Below, in pieces: positions 36,496 to 45,700 of a stretch of DNA of 64,000 bases. Source of the DNA: Mucilaginibacter achroorhodeus. Its GTDB lineage: Bacteria > Bacteroidota > Bacteroidia > Sphingobacteriales > Sphingobacteriaceae. The notes below the pieces were generated by a model, which saw only the letters and a program-made list of their open reading frames with translations, did not search any database and had not been told where the DNA came from. A program made the translations under genes and the position numbers. The stretch's first letter is position 1, and every line of letters starts with the position of its first letter. The stretch is from the NCBI RefSeq assembly GCF_007846095.1, contig NZ_VOEI01000002.1, positions 496,001 through 560,000 on the forward strand. The letters are read 5' to 3'.

Positions 36496-38064
36496 ACGTT
36501 CAGCCGTCAATTTGATATCCTCAGAAATTAAAGGTTTGCGATCAGCTACAAATTTACTTTTATTAGTTCGGTAACGGTCTGTAAACCGACTGCTTGGCCC
36601 GCTAAGTAAATAGATATGCAATTGCGATGCACTGGCACAATCGTCTGTAATACCGTTAAATCTTGTAACCGCGTCAGCATACGAAGAAACTATCTTCAAG
36701 TTCTCCTGCGAGATATAGATGATTCGTGGAGGCAACGTAATTGGCGACCACTGCGCAAAGCTGTTTGCATCGGCTACCAGAATTAAGGGCTTTTTACTGT
36801 AATAACAGATGGCACCTGCGGCGGCATAACTTTCTGTGTACACCACCGGAATACTTTCATGCCCGCCGCTCCGTCTTGCTGCTTTAATTACCTTAGTTGC
36901 CATATCCTGCCAGCTTAACATATCTGAAAAGTATTGCGGCAAAGGATGTATCCTACCATCCTCCCATACTAAGGGCTGGGTTATAGGGGTATAATTTTTC
37001 ATCAAACCGATGTATTGTTTAGTCATTGGTAAAGGCAAGATCGGCAACACAACCGGTAAAGCTATCAAAGCAACAAGTGCCAGGCTACTTACCAATGAAA
37101 TCTTTACAGCAGCTGCGGCTCTCACCAACATTTTTTCCCAACAAACCCCTCCTATCGCCATTAAGAAAGGGAACGCACCCATGATATAATAAAGTTTGCC
37201 ATTAAGCAGATACAGCACAGGCAGCATAATTAAAAAACCATATCCCGCTACGCGATACTGTTTAATGCAATCTTTAGTAGTGAGCAGATACGCTACTCCG
37301 GCCAACCACACAGCCATTGCAGCGCCATGAAAAAATACCAGTTGGAAGATAAAATCGCCCAGGCTACTATAAATATGCCGATGTGTTACCACATTTAGAT
37401 AATTAAATACCGGGAAGCCATGATTGATCTGCCAGGTAACATTTGGTAAAATGATAATGGTGATGATAGCTAAGCATACAAAAAAGTTTACCGGTTTTCT
37501 TAATTGTTTGATGCTTAAAATTAAAGGCAGAACAAAGAAGGCCAGATACAGCAATATTGAATACTTGTTTAACAAACCCAGGCCGGTACAAGCAGCAGCT
37601 AAATACAGGTACTTAGTATGTTTAGTTGCGTTGTAGCTTATAATGCAATAGGCAATAGCCGTCCAGAAAAACTGATCAAAAATGACAGGTTGCAGCAGAT
37701 AAGTAGTTGCTGTGAAGGCTGGCGAACAAAGCACTGCCATACAGGCTGCTACAACTGCCGGCTTGCCGCCTCCAAGGCGTTCAGCCATTTTACCGGTTAG
37801 GATTAAAATTGCCGTGCCCGCCAGGCTCGGCAGTAATCGCCAGGCAAATAAGCTTTCGCCGAATAAGAAACCGGATAGCTTGACCATCCACACGATGAAC
37901 GGACCGTTGTCGATGTATCCCCACTGCGGCTTGTTGCTGAGGGCCAGGTAATAAAGTTCATCAGCATGTAAGCCATAGTTACCGTTAGCCGCAAAATGCA
38001 TTAACAGCTTCGCTAAGGCAAAGCAGATTATAACGAAGTTGATAGAATTGCGTTTGGTACCCAT
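36484..38064 (-). CDS. ArnT/PMT-like membrane glycosyltransferase (GT39-type)
   Basis: A 526-residue inner-membrane enzyme with a periplasm-facing catalytic loop. The first loop contains GLHADELYYLALSNKPQWGY, where the acidic residues of the HADE motif are the expected catalytic ones in the GT-C fold. About ten hydrophobic segments follow, then a soluble C-terminal domain from about residue 380. Such enzymes use polyprenyl-phosphate sugars to modify lipid A, proteins or polysaccharide. The gene is convergent with the sensor kinase and overlaps it by 12 bp. No aminoarabinose genes are nearby, so the modification is unknown. Confidence 0.82.
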   Translation of the reverse strand: MGTKRNSINFVIICFALAKLLMHFAANGNYGLHADELYYLALSNKPQWGYIDNGPFIVWMVKLSGFLFGESLFAWRLLPSLAGTAILILTGKMAERLGGGKPAVVAACMAVLCSPAFTATTYLLQPVIFDQFFWTAIAYCIISYNATKHTKYLYLAAACTGLGLLNKYSILLYLAFFVLPLILSIKQLRKPVNFFVCLAIITIIILPNVTWQINHGFPVFNYLNVVTHRHIYSSLGDFIFQLVFFHGAAMAVWLAGVAYLLTTKDCIKQYRVAGYGFLIMLPVLYLLNGKLYYIMGAFPFLMAIGGVCWEKMLVRAAAAVKISLVSSLALVALIALPVVLPILPLPMTKQYIGLMKNYTPITQPLVWEDGRIHPLPQYFSDMLSWQDMATKVIKAARRSGGHESIPVVYTESYAAAGAICYYSKKPLILVADANSFAQWSPITLPPRIIYISQENLKIVSSYADAVTRFNGITDDCASASQLHIYLLSGPSSRFTDRYRTNKSKFVADRKPLISEDIKLTAERLVY

Positions 38065-38146
38065 TACTTACAAATAAGTAACCAGCACAACATTTGATAG
38101 TTTTAAAGAACTTTTACTTAATCGTTAAAAATTTTGCATATATACC

Positions 38147-40165
38147 TTACCAGATCCTTACGCGGTCAGCAACCGGCTTGTAGTTTTTATCGCCCGGCTT
38201 TACATCAAAAGCTTTGTAAAACGGTTCAAAGTTCATCAGCGGACCATTTACACGCCACATGGCCGGGGAGTGTGGATTGGTATTAACGTAAGTGCGCAAG
38301 AAAGCATCCCTTGTTTTAACACGCCATATTCGGGCAATAGAGAGGAAAAAACGCTGATCTGGCGTAAAGCCGTCAATCTTTTCGTTACCCTTACCTTGCT
38401 CCGTCATTTTAAAGGCATCATAAGCTATGGCAACGCCGCCGTTATCCGCAGTATTTTCGCCCAAGGTTAGCAATCCTTTTACATGCACAGTATCTAACAC
38501 GGTAAATGTGCTGTAAAGCTTGGCCAGTTGGCTGGTCTTCTCTTTAAATTTGCTTAGATCTTCTGCAGTCCACCAGTTCTTAACATTGCCATCTTTGTCA
38601 TATTGGGCACCCTGATCATCAAAGGCGTGGGTCATTTCATGGCCTATAACCATCCCTATCCCGCCGTAATTAATGGCATCATCGGCAGCAAAATCAAAGT
38701 AAGGGTACTGTAGTATTCCTGCAGGGAAAACGATCTCATTAACCGGCGGATTGTAGTAAGCTGTAACCGTAGATGGCGTGGTTCCCCATTCGGTTTTATC
38801 AACAGGCTTGTTTAGCTTAGCCAATTCATATTGGTAATCGTTTTTGTTGAGCGACAGAAGATTTTCAAAAAACTTGTTCCTGCTGATCTGCACAGCATCA
38901 TAATTGCGCCATTTATCAGGATAGCCTATCTTTTTTATAATAGTGTAAAGCTTCTCCTTGGCTTTTTGCTTGGTGCTGTCGCTCATCCAATCGAGATGAT
39001 TAATGCGGTTCTCAAAAGATTTTTGGAGATTGTTAACCAGCGCCAGAACACGTTTTTTCGCGTCTTCGTTAAAATATCGCTTAACATACAATTGCCCTAA
39101 TGCCATACCCAAATGGCCGTCAACGTATGAGGTCATGATCTGCCTGCGTGGCTTTTGCGTGTCCTCACCGGATAGTGCCTTATTAAATGCAAAGGAGGCA
39201 TCAATAAAAGGTTGGCTCAGTCCATCGGCATAATTTTGTAAGGTAGACGATTTTAGGTAAAGCTTCCAATCAGCAAGGCTTATCGATTTAAGCTTTGCGT
39301 TCAGTTTATCGTAATAGCCAGGTTGGGCCACGTCAATTGAATCAACCTGAGAGCCTATGCTGCTTAGCATAGTTTTCCAGCCGATATTAGACTGTTTGCG
39401 GTCAATGTCGGCCACTGCCATTTTGTTAAAGTTGGCGTTAACATCCCTTAGCTCAATATTGGTTTTGCTGCCTGCAGCTAACTGTTTCTCAATACCATAA
39501 ACGATATCCGCATTTTTTTGAGCTATTGCCTTGCTGCTGCCTGTAAGCTGGAATAAGTTGCTGATGTAATTTTTATAAGCGCGCTGCACTTGCAGAGTGG
39601 CCGAATCGGTTTTGTAATAGTACGTTTTCTCGGGCAAGCCTGTGCCTGCCTGGTAAACGTGTGCGATGTTAATGGAGCTGTTCTTGTTATCCGGCGATAT
39701 GCCAAAACTTATAACCGATCTGTTGCCGTTGGTAAGTTCAGTAGCCAAAAATTTAAGCAAAGCTGAGGTGCTGTTAATGGCATTGATACGATTTAAAATA
39801 GGCTTCACCGGTTCATAACCTCTGCGGTTGATGGTAGCCATATCCATACCGGAAGCGTAAAAATCTCCCACTTTTTGCTCGATGCTTCCGGGTGTGTTCT
39901 TTGATTTTGATACGCTATCTAAAATATTCTGCAGTAAACGCTTCTGCGGAATATTCAGGAATGAATACGACCCTACCCCTGCCTGGTCTTTATCTATCTG
40001 AACGGTATCATACCATCGCCCATTTACATAGCGGAAAAAATTATCGCCCGGTTTAGTTGCAGGGTCTAATCCTGCCAGGTCAACATATTGCCTTTTTTGG
40101 GCATTGGTTAAGGTTGAGCAAGCTAAAAGCGATAGCGTGAAGCAAAGGGTATATAGTTTTTTCAT
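38147..40165 (-). CDS. M13 family (PepO/neprilysin-like) metallopeptidase lipoprotein
   Basis: A zinc endopeptidase of about 672 residues. The zinc motif is VIGHEMTHAFDDQG (HExxH), and the third ligand Glu is in LGENTADNGGVA. NEIVFPAGILQYPYF, VNTNPHSPAMWRVNGPLMN and the C-terminal RVRIW are strong M13 marks. The frame opens at 40201, but the start at 40165 gives a signal peptide with lipobox LLAC (Cys16), so it is probably a periplasmic or outer-membrane lipoprotein that degrades peptides. It lies 82 bp from the GT39 gene start and 77 bp downstream of the gene at 40243 on the same strand. Confidence 0.93.
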   Translation of the reverse strand: MKKLYTLCFTLSLLACSTLTNAQKRQYVDLAGLDPATKPGDNFFRYVNGRWYDTVQIDKDQAGVGSYSFLNIPQKRLLQNILDSVSKSKNTPGSIEQKVGDFYASGMDMATINRRGYEPVKPILNRINAINSTSALLKFLATELTNGNRSVISFGISPDNKNSSINIAHVYQAGTGLPEKTYYYKTDSATLQVQRAYKNYISNLFQLTGSSKAIAQKNADIVYGIEKQLAAGSKTNIELRDVNANFNKMAVADIDRKQSNIGWKTMLSSIGSQVDSIDVAQPGYYDKLNAKLKSISLADWKLYLKSSTLQNYADGLSQPFIDASFAFNKALSGEDTQKPRRQIMTSYVDGHLGMALGQLYVKRYFNEDAKKRVLALVNNLQKSFENRINHLDWMSDSTKQKAKEKLYTIIKKIGYPDKWRNYDAVQISRNKFFENLLSLNKNDYQYELAKLNKPVDKTEWGTTPSTVTAYYNPPVNEIVFPAGILQYPYFDFAADDAINYGGIGMVIGHEMTHAFDDQGAQYDKDGNVKNWWTAEDLSKFKEKTSQLAKLYSTFTVLDTVHVKGLLTLGENTADNGGVAIAYDAFKMTEQGKGNEKIDGFTPDQRFFLSIARIWRVKTRDAFLRTYVNTNPHSPAMWRVNGPLMNFEPFYKAFDVKPGDKNYKPVADRVRIW

Positions 40166-40242
40166 AAAATGTAAGCGAATGCCTAAAGGTAGCAAATGCA
40201 TAGGAACTGCAAAACACCATCGGGATTGCTTAGCTGATAAAC

Positions 40243-43041
40243 TTAAAAGATGGTGACCGGCAGCACCAACTCTACCCTGTCCCGTCCGCTGCCGCCAAAG
40301 AAATCAGGATCGAGCAAACGGCTGTACCTGATACCAAATGATAGGGAACCCTGATTGAATATTTTGGTATCGAAGAACAACGCACCACCTAACGAACGGA
40401 AATTACCTTCAAATCCGGCACCGTTGGCAAATATATTGGCAGCACTGGCATGGGTATAATCAAAAAATACATTTCCGCGCAGACGCATCAGGTAAATAAG
40501 GTTACCAAAACCACCATCAGGATAAGCGATTGGGAAATGATAATTGACAGCCATGCGGTACATGTCATCAAGGCTCTCCGCAGAATAACCGTACGAGAAA
40601 GGAAAATCATTAGAAAAACCAACCGCATTATTTTGGCCTTTATGCTGGTAAGCGCCATTAAACACCAAGCTGTGATTTGTAGATATGCCGGGGAAATACA
40701 ATGCGCCAACAGCAAGAAACTGTTTGGCATCCCTGCCAAAAACAGTCGTTTTATAATTAAGGTTGATGCTTTGCGCAAAGTGCGGATTTATTTGCTGCTT
40801 TGCCTGCTGTGTTTGGTTGCTAAAACCGATGCTGTTGCTTAGGTAAGTATAATAAGTGTCCTTAAACATGCTGCGAAATGCATCCTGAAAAGTGTTACGA
40901 CTGTAATTAACGCTGCTACCTACAGATAAACGGGTAAAGTACTTGCCCTCGCTGAAATTGAATGGCAAAGTAAATCCTCCATTAAGCGAGGTTTCGTTGT
41001 AGTAAATGCTGTTGCCTTTATAAAACCCGCGCCTGTCAACCGTGTAACTTCCGCCTGCAGACAGGTATGGGAACAACCCACCGTAAGTAGCCTGGTAACC
41101 AAATTGCTTATAGCCCTCATCCCGGTTGTAATTAAACAGAATGCTTGATTGAAAAGTGTTAAGAATATTTTGCCCGGCCAATTCCAGCGAGTAATTAGGA
41201 TCATTAAGCGTTGGAAATATGCTGTGAAAGTTGAAAAGGTTATGCGCTTTGCTGTACCTTTTCTCTTCGAACTGCTGCGTTTTGGCATTGTCAACGAAAT
41301 GACTTGCGCTATCCTGTTCAAGCGCCGATATGCCCATATCAGATGGCTTGGTACTCAATTGTGCAGGCACAAGTTTAATGCTATCCAAGCCAACCTGCTT
41401 TAGCTGGTATCCGTTAGCCGTAAACGTAGTAAACGCGAGCTTAGAAGCAGATACATTAGGCTGATAATATCCTATCAAACCTTTCGACACACCGCTAATA
41501 CTAAACGCTTGCCTGCTTTTAATATCAACGGCAAAAAGCTCGTCATTTTTACCGTTGGTTCTGCTAAAATAAACGGTATCGCCTTTTACCTGCGGAAATG
41601 CAATGGGCCCGTAGCTGAATGGTAAGAGATAGGTATTGCTGCCCGTTTTAGTATCTACCAGCGCCAGGCTCATTTCACCTTTGCTGTTTCGCACTGCAGC
41701 GATGAGTTGATCTGTGCTGTAAAATTTAGGATAAGTGTAAAATAAGCCATCAGGATTTGGAATAGCTGTCAATAACTTCCCGCTTTGCGCATCAAGTATA
41801 TGCAGGCTGCTCAACCCGGTTGCAGGGACATCTACCGCAACTATGGATTTATTATCGAAGCTGAATGATGGCGCAAAGTATTTGGTTTTTCGTGTGAGTA
41901 AGCGCTCCCGGCCCGTTGCTATATCCAAAACGCGGAGCTCGCCATAATTTCGATAACCCCACCGCAGATCGGGCCGATAAGAGCTGTATATAATTTTACC
42001 GCCACTGTAATTGAAATAGCTATCATTGGTGACACTCTGTACAGCGATAGACCTTTCTTTACTACCCTCGCGGATCACGAATTTTGGCACATGGTTGTAT
42101 GTATTACGCAGATAGATCAGCGTCGTATCGTTTACGTAAGCAGGATATTCCTCATCTGCAACAAAGTGTTTGCTTTTTAGCTTTACACGTGCGTCATCTT
42201 TAAACTCCTCTTTAAAATAATCCAGCGCGCTTTTGCGATACACCGTAAAATTTTGCCCCGAGTATTTTTTGATAGCTCCCTGCAAAGGATAAAAGACACC
42301 TTTAAAAGCTGCCGCATCATGCGTAACATTTTTCCAGAACACATCGTCATACTTTTCACGCCCATAAGCTACCATCATGTATCCTAAAGGATAATGGTTC
42401 GGCGTAAAATCCAGGTATGACCCATTGCGCAGCTTCATCCAGCTGTAATCCTTACCGGCGGCCCACAACGAACGGTAACCGTTAAAGAAATAAGGCAGCC
42501 TGCCCCGGCCCTGGTTGCTCACCAAGGTTTCGTTAAATACTGCATCGCCTTCAAAAAACCAGTCGGGCACGGTCATGGCATTACCTAGGGCCTGCCCACC
42601 TTCGCCAAATACAACCCGCAACACGCTCGAAAAGCCTACATTAAAATTATTGTATTGTTGCACGTGCCTAAATTCATGTATGGCCAGTTGCTGCCACCAG
42701 GGCAGGCTGCCCACATCAAAACTATTTTGCGATGGCGTTAAGTAAAACTCACTGCGGAAAGGCGCTAAACCAACATAAGCATTTGAAACAGTGGTTTGAT
42801 TTTGCAGCACAATGTTTACCTGCCTTTGTTTAAACCCGATGCTTGGTTTAATAAGGTTGTTCATCTGCACAACCGTGGTCGCCACTTGCTGCGCAATGCT
42901 GTCCATACCCTGCGAAAATATAACCCGTGTAGTGGGTGTATTGATCTGTTTCCATTTGATTGATGGCGGGTTGCCGCCAAATTGCTGCGCTCTGGCAAAC
43001 GTAGCAGTCAATATCAACAGGGGTATGAGCAAGCGCTTCAT
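40243..43041 (-). CDS. Exported protein with gluzincin-like, beta-propeller and barrel-like regions
   Basis: A 932-residue exported protein with a signal peptide (about 1-19). Residues about 35-260 contain HEFRH at 122-126 and WFFEG at 161-165, a gluzincin pattern (HExxH plus downstream Glu164) seen in Peptidase_MA-type domains. Residues about 300-560 look like a WD40/TolB-like propeller with repeated strand pairs such as RVLDIATGRERLLTRKTKYF and LHILDAQSGKLLTA. The last part (about 600-932) has alternating aromatic strands and GALFFDTKIFNQGSLSFGIR, suggesting an outer-membrane barrel. The combined protein could be a surface or periplasmic protease anchored in the outer membrane. Substrate unknown. 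Barrel prediction is by eye. Confidence 0.72.
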   Translation of the reverse strand: MKRLLIPLLILTATFARAQQFGGNPPSIKWKQINTPTTRVIFSQGMDSIAQQVATTVVQMNNLIKPSIGFKQRQVNIVLQNQTTVSNAYVGLAPFRSEFYLTPSQNSFDVGSLPWWQQLAIHEFRHVQQYNNFNVGFSSVLRVVFGEGGQALGNAMTVPDWFFEGDAVFNETLVSNQGRGRLPYFFNGYRSLWAAGKDYSWMKLRNGSYLDFTPNHYPLGYMMVAYGREKYDDVFWKNVTHDAAAFKGVFYPLQGAIKKYSGQNFTVYRKSALDYFKEEFKDDARVKLKSKHFVADEEYPAYVNDTTLIYLRNTYNHVPKFVIREGSKERSIAVQSVTNDSYFNYSGGKIIYSSYRPDLRWGYRNYGELRVLDIATGRERLLTRKTKYFAPSFSFDNKSIVAVDVPATGLSSLHILDAQSGKLLTAIPNPDGLFYTYPKFYSTDQLIAAVRNSKGEMSLALVDTKTGSNTYLLPFSYGPIAFPQVKGDTVYFSRTNGKNDELFAVDIKSRQAFSISGVSKGLIGYYQPNVSASKLAFTTFTANGYQLKQVGLDSIKLVPAQLSTKPSDMGISALEQDSASHFVDNAKTQQFEEKRYSKAHNLFNFHSIFPTLNDPNYSLELAGQNILNTFQSSILFNYNRDEGYKQFGYQATYGGLFPYLSAGGSYTVDRRGFYKGNSIYYNETSLNGGFTLPFNFSEGKYFTRLSVGSSVNYSRNTFQDAFRSMFKDTYYTYLSNSIGFSNQTQQAKQQINPHFAQSINLNYKTTVFGRDAKQFLAVGALYFPGISTNHSLVFNGAYQHKGQNNAVGFSNDFPFSYGYSAESLDDMYRMAVNYHFPIAYPDGGFGNLIYLMRLRGNVFFDYTHASAANIFANGAGFEGNFRSLGGALFFDTKIFNQGSLSFGIRYSRLLDPDFFGGSGRDRVELVLPVTIF

Positions 43042-43151
43042 TGCCCTGAAAGTATGAAAATTGTTGGAATGGAAATTATCATAATAAAAAAGAATTAATA
43101 GAAATCTAATAGCCGCAATATATACACCCCTTTTATCACCGCCGATATCAT

Positions 43152-43202
43152 GGCAATCCCATAAGCTTGGCCTCTAAGATTGCTTTGTTCCTCGTAATGA
43201 CA
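43152..43202. repeat. Degenerate copy of a dispersed intergenic repeat
   Basis: The segment starts ggcaatc, contains agattgc and ends with cctcgtaatgaca. The same word order occurs at 61469-61546, where a fuller palindromic copy lies. Both are in noncoding DNA. Families of this type are widespread in Sphingobacteriaceae in my recollection, but only two copies are visible here. Confidence 0.45.
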
Positions 43203-43295
43203 ATTTGAGTTTATTTATTCCTTAATTCTTTCAATTCGAGTTCAGACATCTTCAGACAATTAAATCTAAATGACACTCCTTGCCTTAAAACTAAG

Positions 43296-43303
43296 TACAT
43301 TTG
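43296..43303 (+). promoter_or_regulatory. Candidate -7 element (TACATTTG) for the hscA-like gene
   Basis: TACATTTG matches the Bacteroidota TAnnTTTG consensus exactly and lies 17 bp before the start codon at 43321. A matching -33 TTTG at normal spacing was not seen, so this is a partial match. Confidence 0.4.
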
Positions 43304-43320
43304 CCCAGTAAAATTTTACC

Positions 43321-45189
43321 ATGGCTAAAGTTTCTATTAACCTGGCAACGGGTTCTATACAAAAAGAAGATATTATTGTAGGGATCGATCTGGGCACCAC
43401 CAATTCGTTGGTGGCTTTTATTGATCCGGATAAAAACCCTCGCGTTATAAATGATGCCGGCAAGGGCGTGCTGGTACCATCGGTAGTCCATTTTGGCCCT
43501 ACCGGTGATATAACTGTTGGCAACGAAGCCAAAGAGTTTTTGATCAGCGATCCGCAGAACACCATCTTCTCTGTTAAACGTTTACTTGGCCGCTCTTATG
43601 CCGATGTAAAGGACTACCAAAACTTTTTTAGCTACAAGGTTATTGATGATGATACCGAAAGCCTGGTAAAGATAAAGGTAGGTGATAAATTTTATACACC
43701 TATCGAGCTATCCGGCCTGATACTTAAAGAACTGAAAGAACGTGCCGAGCACGCACTTAAAACAAACGTTACACGCGCGGTAATTACCGTTCCTGCATAC
43801 TTTAACGATTCGCAGCGACAGGCTACCCGCGACGCAGGTAAATTGGCCGGACTTGATGTATTACGTATTGTTAATGAACCTACTGCAGCAAGTTTAGCCT
43901 ACGGTTTAGGCTTAAACCCCGAAGAAACTAAAACCATTGCCGTGTACGACCTTGGTGGCGGAACTTTCGATGTGTCTATCTTACAGATACAGAATGGAAT
44001 CTTCGAGGTATTATCCACCAACGGTGATACTTTTTTGGGCGGTGATGACTTTGACCGCGCCATTGCCGACTACTGGATAGAGAAAAACAACATCGATAAA
44101 ACTGAACTGGCAAACAACCGTGAATTAACACAGGCCCTTCGTTTAAAGGCAGAGGAAGCTAAAAAAGCGTTGTCGCACCAAAGCCTCTTTAACGAAAAGC
44201 TGTGCGAGATCTGGTGCACGCTTGACCGTGAAACTTTTGAGAAACTTATTTTGCCTAAAGTACAACAAACCATTGCCAGCTGCCAAAATGCGCTTAAAGA
44301 TGCTAAACTCACCGTTGCCGATATTGACGAGGTGGTGATGGTAGGCGGCAGTACGCGTACGGATCTGGTAAAGAAAATGGTATCAGATTTTTTTGGTCGT
44401 GATGTGCATAATGAGTTAAATCCTGATGAAGTAGTTGCCCTTGGTGCAGCTGTACAGGCTGATGTTTTAGCAGGTAACCGCAGTGATATTTTGTTGCTGG
44501 ATGTTACGCCACTTTCATTAGGAATTGAAACTATGGGCGGATTAATGGACACCATTATTCCGCGTAACTCAAAGATCCCGACAAAGGCGGGCCGCCAATA
44601 TACCACATCAAAAGACGGCCAGGTAAACATGAAAATTGCCGTTTACCAGGGCGAGCGCGATCTGATCAAAGAGAACCGCAAACTTGCTGAGTTTGAATTG
44701 AAAGGTATCCCTGCCATGCCTGCGGGCTTCCCAAAGGTGGATATCAATTTTATCCTTAATGCCGATGGCATACTTAAAATACAGGCCATTGAACTGCGTA
44801 GTGGTGTAAAACAGGAAGTGGAAGTTAAACCGGCTTATGGTATTACTGACGATCTGGTTGAGCAAATGCTGATGGACAGCATTACAAATGCTAAAGATGA
44901 TGTAAGCGCCCGTATGCTCATTGAAGCGAAAACCGAAGCGGAGCAAATGATCTACACCGTTGAACGTTTCCTGGAGAAGAACGGGCAGCTATTATCAGAG
45001 CAGGAAACTAACGATACCAAACAATATACGGAAACCCTTAAAGCTGCACTATCATCAGGTGATAAAGACCTTATCCACGCCAAAATTGATGAACTGAATA
45101 ACCTTACCCGTCCATTTGCAGAGCGTGTTATGGATGTTGCTATTGCTACTGCTATGAAAGGAAAAAGCATTGAAGGTGGTACTGAGTAA
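43321..45189 (+). CDS. hscA: Hsp70-family chaperone, HscA-like
   Basis: A 622-residue Hsp70. The ATPase domain shows [59 protein letters not shown] and [13 protein letters not shown]; the substrate domain includes [17 protein letters not shown]. The length, the N-terminal extension before the first ATPase strand ([13 protein letters not shown]) and the [17 protein letters not shown] block are closer to HscA, the chaperone that helps transfer Fe-S clusters from the scaffold IscU, than to DnaK. HscB and isc genes are not in this window. A general DnaK-like role is the alternative. Confidence 0.85.
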   Translation: MAKVSINLATGSIQKEDIIVGIDLGTTNSLVAFIDPDKNPRVINDAGKGVLVPSVVHFGPTGDITVGNEAKEFLISDPQNTIFSVKRLLGRSYADVKDYQNFFSYKVIDDDTESLVKIKVGDKFYTPIELSGLILKELKERAEHALKTNVTRAVITVPAYFNDSQRQATRDAGKLAGLDVLRIVNEPTAASLAYGLGLNPEETKTIAVYDLGGGTFDVSILQIQNGIFEVLSTNGDTFLGGDDFDRAIADYWIEKNNIDKTELANNRELTQALRLKAEEAKKALSHQSLFNEKLCEIWCTLDRETFEKLILPKVQQTIASCQNALKDAKLTVADIDEVVMVGGSTRTDLVKKMVSDFFGRDVHNELNPDEVVALGAAVQADVLAGNRSDILLLDVTPLSLGIETMGGLMDTIIPRNSKIPTKAGRQYTTSKDGQVNMKIAVYQGERDLIKENRKLAEFELKGIPAMPAGFPKVDINFILNADGILKIQAIELRSGVKQEVEVKPAYGITDDLVEQMLMDSITNAKDDVSARMLIEAKTEAEQMIYTVERFLEKNGQLLSEQETNDTKQYTETLKAALSSGDKDLIHAKIDELNNLTRPFAERVMDVAIATAMKGKSIEGGTE

Positions 45190-45233
45190 CAGTACAATTA
45201 AAGTAAAATTTAAGTCCTTAAAGTCATAAGGTC

Positions 45234-45627
45234 ATTTCTTCGTGAGGAATGGTTATGCGAACTCGAATCGATAGTGGATGTAACTTTCTTTTCTGCTTTC
45301 GCTTCTTCTTTCAGGCAAGTATTATTATGCCCTTGACAATGCACAAGGCTGCTATATTCTGCTCGCTTTCGCCCGATGCTTTTTTGCTGACAGGAGGAAA
45401 TAAAAGTAAGAAGTAGGGATATAAATATCGCAACGAACCTAACGTAACCGAACTCATGCGGCCTTCGCAAAAGGCGGTAAGCACAGGCATTGCTTTAGCA
45501 GAAACTTGAAAGCATTTTGCAGCAGCCGCGAGTTTTCTTTTTGGTACTTTTTCTTTTGCGGAAAAAGAAAAAGTACATCCACTGACAATCGATTAAGTGC
45601 TTCCATCACTAACGAAGAAGTAATTGA
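45234..45627. mobile_element. MITE-like element with imperfect terminal inverted repeats
   Basis: The left arm (45234-45296) and the reverse complement of the right arm (45561-45627) share, in the same order, TTCTTCGT, ATGG, AATCGAT, TGGATGTA and CTTT-rich ends, with small gaps. The arms are about 60 bp and flank about 265 bp without a recognised gene. This architecture fits a miniature inverted-repeat element or a long folded RNA. No target-site duplication could be confirmed, and similarity is imperfect, so the mobile nature is an inference. Confidence 0.45.
45544..45576. repeat. 14-bp perfect inverted repeat with 5-base loop
   Basis: Arms gtactttttctttt (45544-45557) and aaaagaaaaagtac (45563-45576) pair perfectly around gcgga. 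It lies at the inner side of the right arm of the MITE-like element, 125 bp upstream of the gene at 45701. It may act as a terminator of the upstream hscA transcript or be part of the repeat. Confidence 0.7.
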
Positions 45628-45700
45628 AAACGTTTTCTCATAAAGCTTAAACTCCTCAGATTAAAATGCTTTATTTGTAGCAATCTATAAACTAACACAC

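Larger units (their letters stand above)
45190..45700. other. Noncoding region with a MITE-like inverted-repeat structure
   Basis: This 511-bp gap between the hscA-like gene and the secreted protein gene holds long imperfect inverted arms at about 45234-45296 and 45561-45627, plus an internal strong hairpin. These are listed separately. A reading frame on the minus strand (45210-45470) starts like a lipoprotein but overlaps the repeat arm and was not accepted. Confidence 0.5.

Noticed and set aside
44070..44630. Long minus-strand frame within hscA
   Set aside because: It is antisense to a strongly conserved Hsp70 gene and has no domain features.
45181..45270. Possible tRNA-like cgaa(c/t)cgaat words
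   Set aside because: No acceptor, D-arm or T-arm structure could be built around them; no tRNA gene found in the window.
45210..45470. Minus-strand 86-residue frame with a lipoprotein-like N-terminus (FISSC)
   Set aside because: It covers the left arm of an inverted-repeat element, the downstream part looks random, and no conserved features are present. The lipobox could be chance; kept out of the gene list.
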